Shown here: positions 61,656 through 64,000 of the stretch, piece by piece | How positions within the stretch are numbered: the stretch's first letter is position 1 | Layout of the letters: every line of letters starts with the position of its first letter | Source: Marinithermofilum abyssi | GTDB taxonomy: Bacteria > Bacillota > Bacilli > Thermoactinomycetales > DSM-45169 | Direction: 5' to 3' | DNA: 64,000 nucleotides | NCBI RefSeq assembly: GCF_014641195.1 | Contig: NZ_BMHQ01000004.1 | Span: 124,001-188,000, forward strand | The notes under the pieces: model-generated | Database searches by the model: none | Told to the model about the DNA's origin: nothing | Seen by the model: only the letters and a program-made list of their open reading frames with translations | Position numbers and translations under genes: made by a program

Positions 61656-62856
61656 TTACGTCTCCGCCGGCGGGTTGACCGTGCCCCTGCCTTTGACGAA
61701 TTGGTAGGCGATGCCGATGATCAAAAACCAGATCGGCCCTACGATTAGAGCCACCCGGGTTTCGGGGTCGAACCAGAGGAGGACGCCGACCAGCACGAGG
61801 AAGGCGATCACAAGCCAGTTGACGACGGGGGTGCCGGCGAGCCGGTAATCCACTTCGGGAGCCTCTCCCCGTTTGACCGCCCGTTTGTATTGCATGTGGG
61901 TATAGACGATGATCCCCCATGTCCACAGGGCGCCGACGGTGGCGACGCTGGTGATGTAGGTGAAGGCTTTCTCCGGAATGACGTAGTTCAACAGCACCCC
62001 GATGAGAAGGACAATCGCCGAGGCGGTGATCCCCTTGGCCGGGATCCGGCGCCGGTTGACCTGTCCGAAGGCATGGGGCGCTTGCCGGGAATGGGACAGG
62101 GCGAGAAGCATTCGGCCGGTGGAGAAGACCCCGCTGTTGCAGGATGAAAACGCGGCGCTCATGACGACGAAGTTGACGATCCCGGCGGCGCTGGCGATTC
62201 CGACCTTGTCAAAGACGAGGACGAAGGGGCTCGTCTTTTCGCTCACCTGGTTCCAGGGAAATAGCGCCATGATAACGAGGAGGGACCCGATGTAAAAAAT
62301 CAGAATGCGCCAAAAGATACTGTTGATGGCCTTGGGCAGCGTTTCCCGCGGGTCCTTCGCTTCCCCGGCGGTCACCCCGACCAGCTCCGTGCCCAAAAAA
62401 GCGAACATCACCATCTGCAGGGAGAAGAAGACACCGGCAAACCCTTTAGGGAAAAAGCCCCCTTCGTCCCACAGGTTGGAGAAACCCACCGGCTGTCCCT
62501 GGTTGCCCCAACCGGTGAAGATCATCGCCAAACCGAGGACGATCAGGGCGAGAATGGTGACCACCTTGATGATGGAGAGCCAGAATTCCACCTCGCCGAA
62601 GACTTTGACGGCGATCAGGTTGAGGACATAAACGGCGATGAGGGCGATCAGGGCGGGAAGCCACTGGGGGATGTCCGGAAACCAGTACTTGACGTAGAGG
62701 CCGATGGCGGTGATCTCCGCCATCCCCGTCACCACCCACAGGAACCAGTAGGTCCAGCCGGTGACGAACCCGGCCCACGGGGCGATAAATTCTTCGGCGT
62801 AGGCGCTGAAGGAACCGGAGATCGGTTTATACAGGGCCAGTTCCCCCAGTATTCCG
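61656..62856 (-). pseudogene. amino-acid permease (APC/AAT family), N-terminally truncated
   Basis: About 400 codons of a permease: GELALYKPISGSFSAYAEEFIAPWAGFVTGWTYWFLWVVTGMAEITAIG, FSLQMVMFAFLGTELVGVTAGEAKDPRETLPKAINSI, MSAAFSSCNSGVFSTGRML and VNRRRIPAKGITASA, to the C-terminus NPPAET. The first about 65 residues (TM1-2 with the substrate GxG motif) are missing: homology stops abruptly near 62856, where plus-strand sequence of another gene begins. GC content is visibly higher than in neighbouring genes. Best read as a fragment of horizontally acquired DNA. Confidence 0.8.
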
Positions 62857-62858
62857 GT

Positions 62859-63050
62859 GCGGCTCCTGTTCCTGTCAGCTGTGGTGACCTCGGTTTGTTT
62901 GTGCCGGTCTGGTACGGGATCCAGCGGGGACGGCTTAAATGGATGCGCTCCGGTTCGACTCTTCCCTGGACGATGGTGATCCTCTCCGTTCTCCTCACGA
63001 TGTTTCCCTTTCTGTTTCTAATTGAGATCAGGGAGCCCTTTGCGGTGTAG
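62859..63050 (+). pseudogene. C-terminal fragment of a membrane protein, unidentified
   Basis: In-frame plus-strand stretch GDLGLFVPVWYGIQRGRLKWMRSGSTLPWTMVILSVLLTMFPFLFLIEIREPFAV ending at TAG. It has the look of a genuine C-terminal membrane segment, with no start or ribosome site; its 5' side is cut at the junction with the permease fragment. Not identified. Confidence 0.4.
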
Positions 63051-63477
63051 CTGTTTTCCTTCTGGCACCGCTTCCGGGTGCGGGACAACTTGAACGATCA
63101 TTTCGGTTCCGGACGCGTGGGGGACGGGGGGACGTTTTTCTTTTTCATATTCTATCTTCAGGCGAAAGGCATCCGGGATGAGGGAAAAATTGTCCGCCTC
63201 TCCTGTGGATCATCCGGGAGCTCCGACGTCGCTCCGTTATAACATGATAAGATCAGTGTTATGTTATGTTCTATGCATTTCACAAGGCTAACAAACTGTA
63301 TACGATATGATATACAGAGCAAATTTAGACCCTAGGGGATCATATCTTCTAGGGTTTTACTTTTTATGGAATATACTTTGCTATAAACGGAAGCGATGCT
63401 CCTTTTAACCCCTAACCCCAACTGAATAAAAAGGTTATCCGATGGTCAGGTATACATAACCGAAAGGAGCGACTTCA
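63051..63477. other. intergenic region before the His-rich gene
   Basis: GC-rich up to about 63240, then A/T-rich. Contains ATATGATATAC/GTATACGATAT near 63298-63316 (palindromic, possible operator), and the terminator hairpin listed separately. No gene seen. Confidence 0.4.
63329..63359 (+). terminator. terminator hairpin
   Basis: ACCCTAG/CTAGGGT with further inner pairing (GGGGATCATATCTTC), followed by TTTTACTTTTT. No intact gene immediately upstream on the plus strand. Confidence 0.65.
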
Positions 63478-63819
63478 ATGAATCATGAAATCCACGGAGA
63501 CCATGGTCACCGCCACAGTCTGGCCTGTGGTCATACCAAGATATACCACAATGATCACATCGACTTTGTCCATGACGGACATCTTCATAAAGAACACGAT
63601 GGTCATTGGGATGAATGCCGCCTCGAAGTGACCACCGTCAATCCTGAAGAATGTCGACCCATCACCTGTGGTTGTGACCACCAAGAAGATTGTGGTCACG
63701 AACGGATTCCTCATGGGAACCATATTGATTACCTAGTCAATGGTCGCCTTCACTACCCTCACGGGGATCACTGTGATGACCATGGACCCGTTGAACTGAT
63801 AAGGGTAGAGAGAAAGTGA
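63478..63819 (+). CDS. histidine-rich, probably metal-binding protein with two internal repeats
   Basis: 113 residues, about one quarter His. It is built from two copies of a unit C-G-H-x-x-I-x-H-x-(D/N)-H-(I/V)-D-(F/Y)-(L/V)-x-(D/N)-G-(H/R)-L-H-x-x-H-x-(D/G)-H: residues about 17-50 (CGHTKIYHNDHIDFVHDGHLHKEHDGHW) and about 72-105 (CGHERIPHGNHIDYLVNGRLHYPHGDHCDDHG), separated by a Cys-containing linker (EECRPITCGCDHQEDCGH). No signal peptide, so cytoplasmic. The His/Cys pattern fits zinc, nickel or copper storage or delivery. AAAGGAG eight bases before the ATG. The function is inferred only from composition. Confidence 0.8.
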   Translation: MNHEIHGDHGHRHSLACGHTKIYHNDHIDFVHDGHLHKEHDGHWDECRLEVTTVNPEECRPITCGCDHQEDCGHERIPHGNHIDYLVNGRLHYPHGDHCDDHGPVELIRVERK

Positions 63820-64000
63820 TTTTCTTTTTTTTGGTCCCGTCACCCTAGTGAGGGGAACGACAACGATTCCATGATTTTTTGGCCATTCTCCATCTCTGTC
63901 GATAACATCTCGTAAACTTCCGACAAACGCGAAGCTCGTACACTTTTGGTCGAGAAACAATAACCAGGCCTTGACTCATCGATAACCCCCGGAAACACTG
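63820..64000. other. right edge of window
   Basis: No gene supported. A short minus-strand frame (SFAFVGSLRDVIDRDGEWPKNHG) might be a relic but has no recognisable family or start. Confidence 0.3.

Noticed and set aside
63733-63960. Minus-strand frame at the right edge
   Set aside because: Mostly antisense to the His-rich gene; no start signal.
1-64000. CRISPR array, tRNA or rRNA genes
   Set aside because: No regularly spaced repeats, no cloverleaf with CCA-type end and no rRNA-like sequence were seen.

Overview
The window looks like a chromosomal segment of an aerobic, endospore-forming, competence-related Bacillota. The evidence is an intact sporulation sigma factor (SigK), a bacillus-type quinol oxidase operon qoxABCD, the yqeG-yqeH-aroE-nadD-yqeK-rsfS housekeeping block, comER/comEA, a T-box leader on leuS, lipobox lipoproteins and strong GGAGG ribosome sites. 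The moderate-to-high GC content and the gene mix suggest a Thermoactinomycetaceae-like bacillus; this placement is inference, because there is no rRNA in the window.

Layout. 1-2.6 kb: end of a nitronate monooxygenase gene, with an internally deleted IS200/IS605 derivative inserted at its stop codon, then a DUF4349 lipoprotein and a small protein. 2.7-10.5 kb: a terminal-hairpin repeat element, a class III aminotransferase with an RpiR regulator, a fatty-acid-hydroxylase-type membrane protein, an aldehyde dehydrogenase and a secreted CocE-type hydrolase. 10.6-20.9 kb: a class I aminotransferase, an Rrf2 regulator with an Old Yellow Enzyme, a sigma-54-controlled GABA module (activator, gabD, gabT), glycerate kinase and a DDAH-like hydrolase. 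21-28 kb: accessory region with an EamA transporter, a large serine recombinase pseudogene carrying an intact IS200/IS605 element (tnpA+tnpB), a frameshifted DUF6454 gene and an IS1182-type remnant. 27.6-32.1 kb: a four-gene operon (DeoR regulator, four-carbon acid-sugar kinase, PdxA2, MFS permease) fitting D-threonate-type acid use. 32-35 kb: decayed genes, including a second IS605-group tnpB remnant. 35-42 kb: sigK, an AEC carrier, a truncated matrixin-like protease, an OlsB-like acyltransferase plus LPLAT pair, a DUF457 membrane protein and a lipoprotein. 42.6-48.4 kb: qoxABCD and a quinone-stress pair mhqO-mhqD. 48.5-51.7 kb: an iron-type alcohol dehydrogenase and a secreted serine hydrolase. 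52-61.4 kb: the yqe/aroE/nadD/leuS/com block. 61.6-64 kb: a GC-rich truncated amino-acid permease joined to another gene fragment, then a His-rich putative metal-binding protein.

How genes work together. The most informative signals are regulatory. The palindrome ATTTCGG-N3-CCGAAAT sits between -35 and -10 both in front of the Rrf2-OYE operon and in front of the alcohol dehydrogenase gene 37 kb away, suggesting one electrophile or redox-stress regulon. A TATGCA-N4-TGCATA palindrome occurs before the sigma-54 activator gene and again about 150 bp upstream of a clear -24/-12 promoter for gabD-gabT. Mobile-element decay is heavy: two unrelated IS200/IS605 lineages each have a full or longer copy and a minimal derivative, and a family of intergenic inverted-repeat elements recurs at about 2.7, 18.6, 51.9 and 59.3 kb. 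No tRNA, rRNA or CRISPR array was seen.
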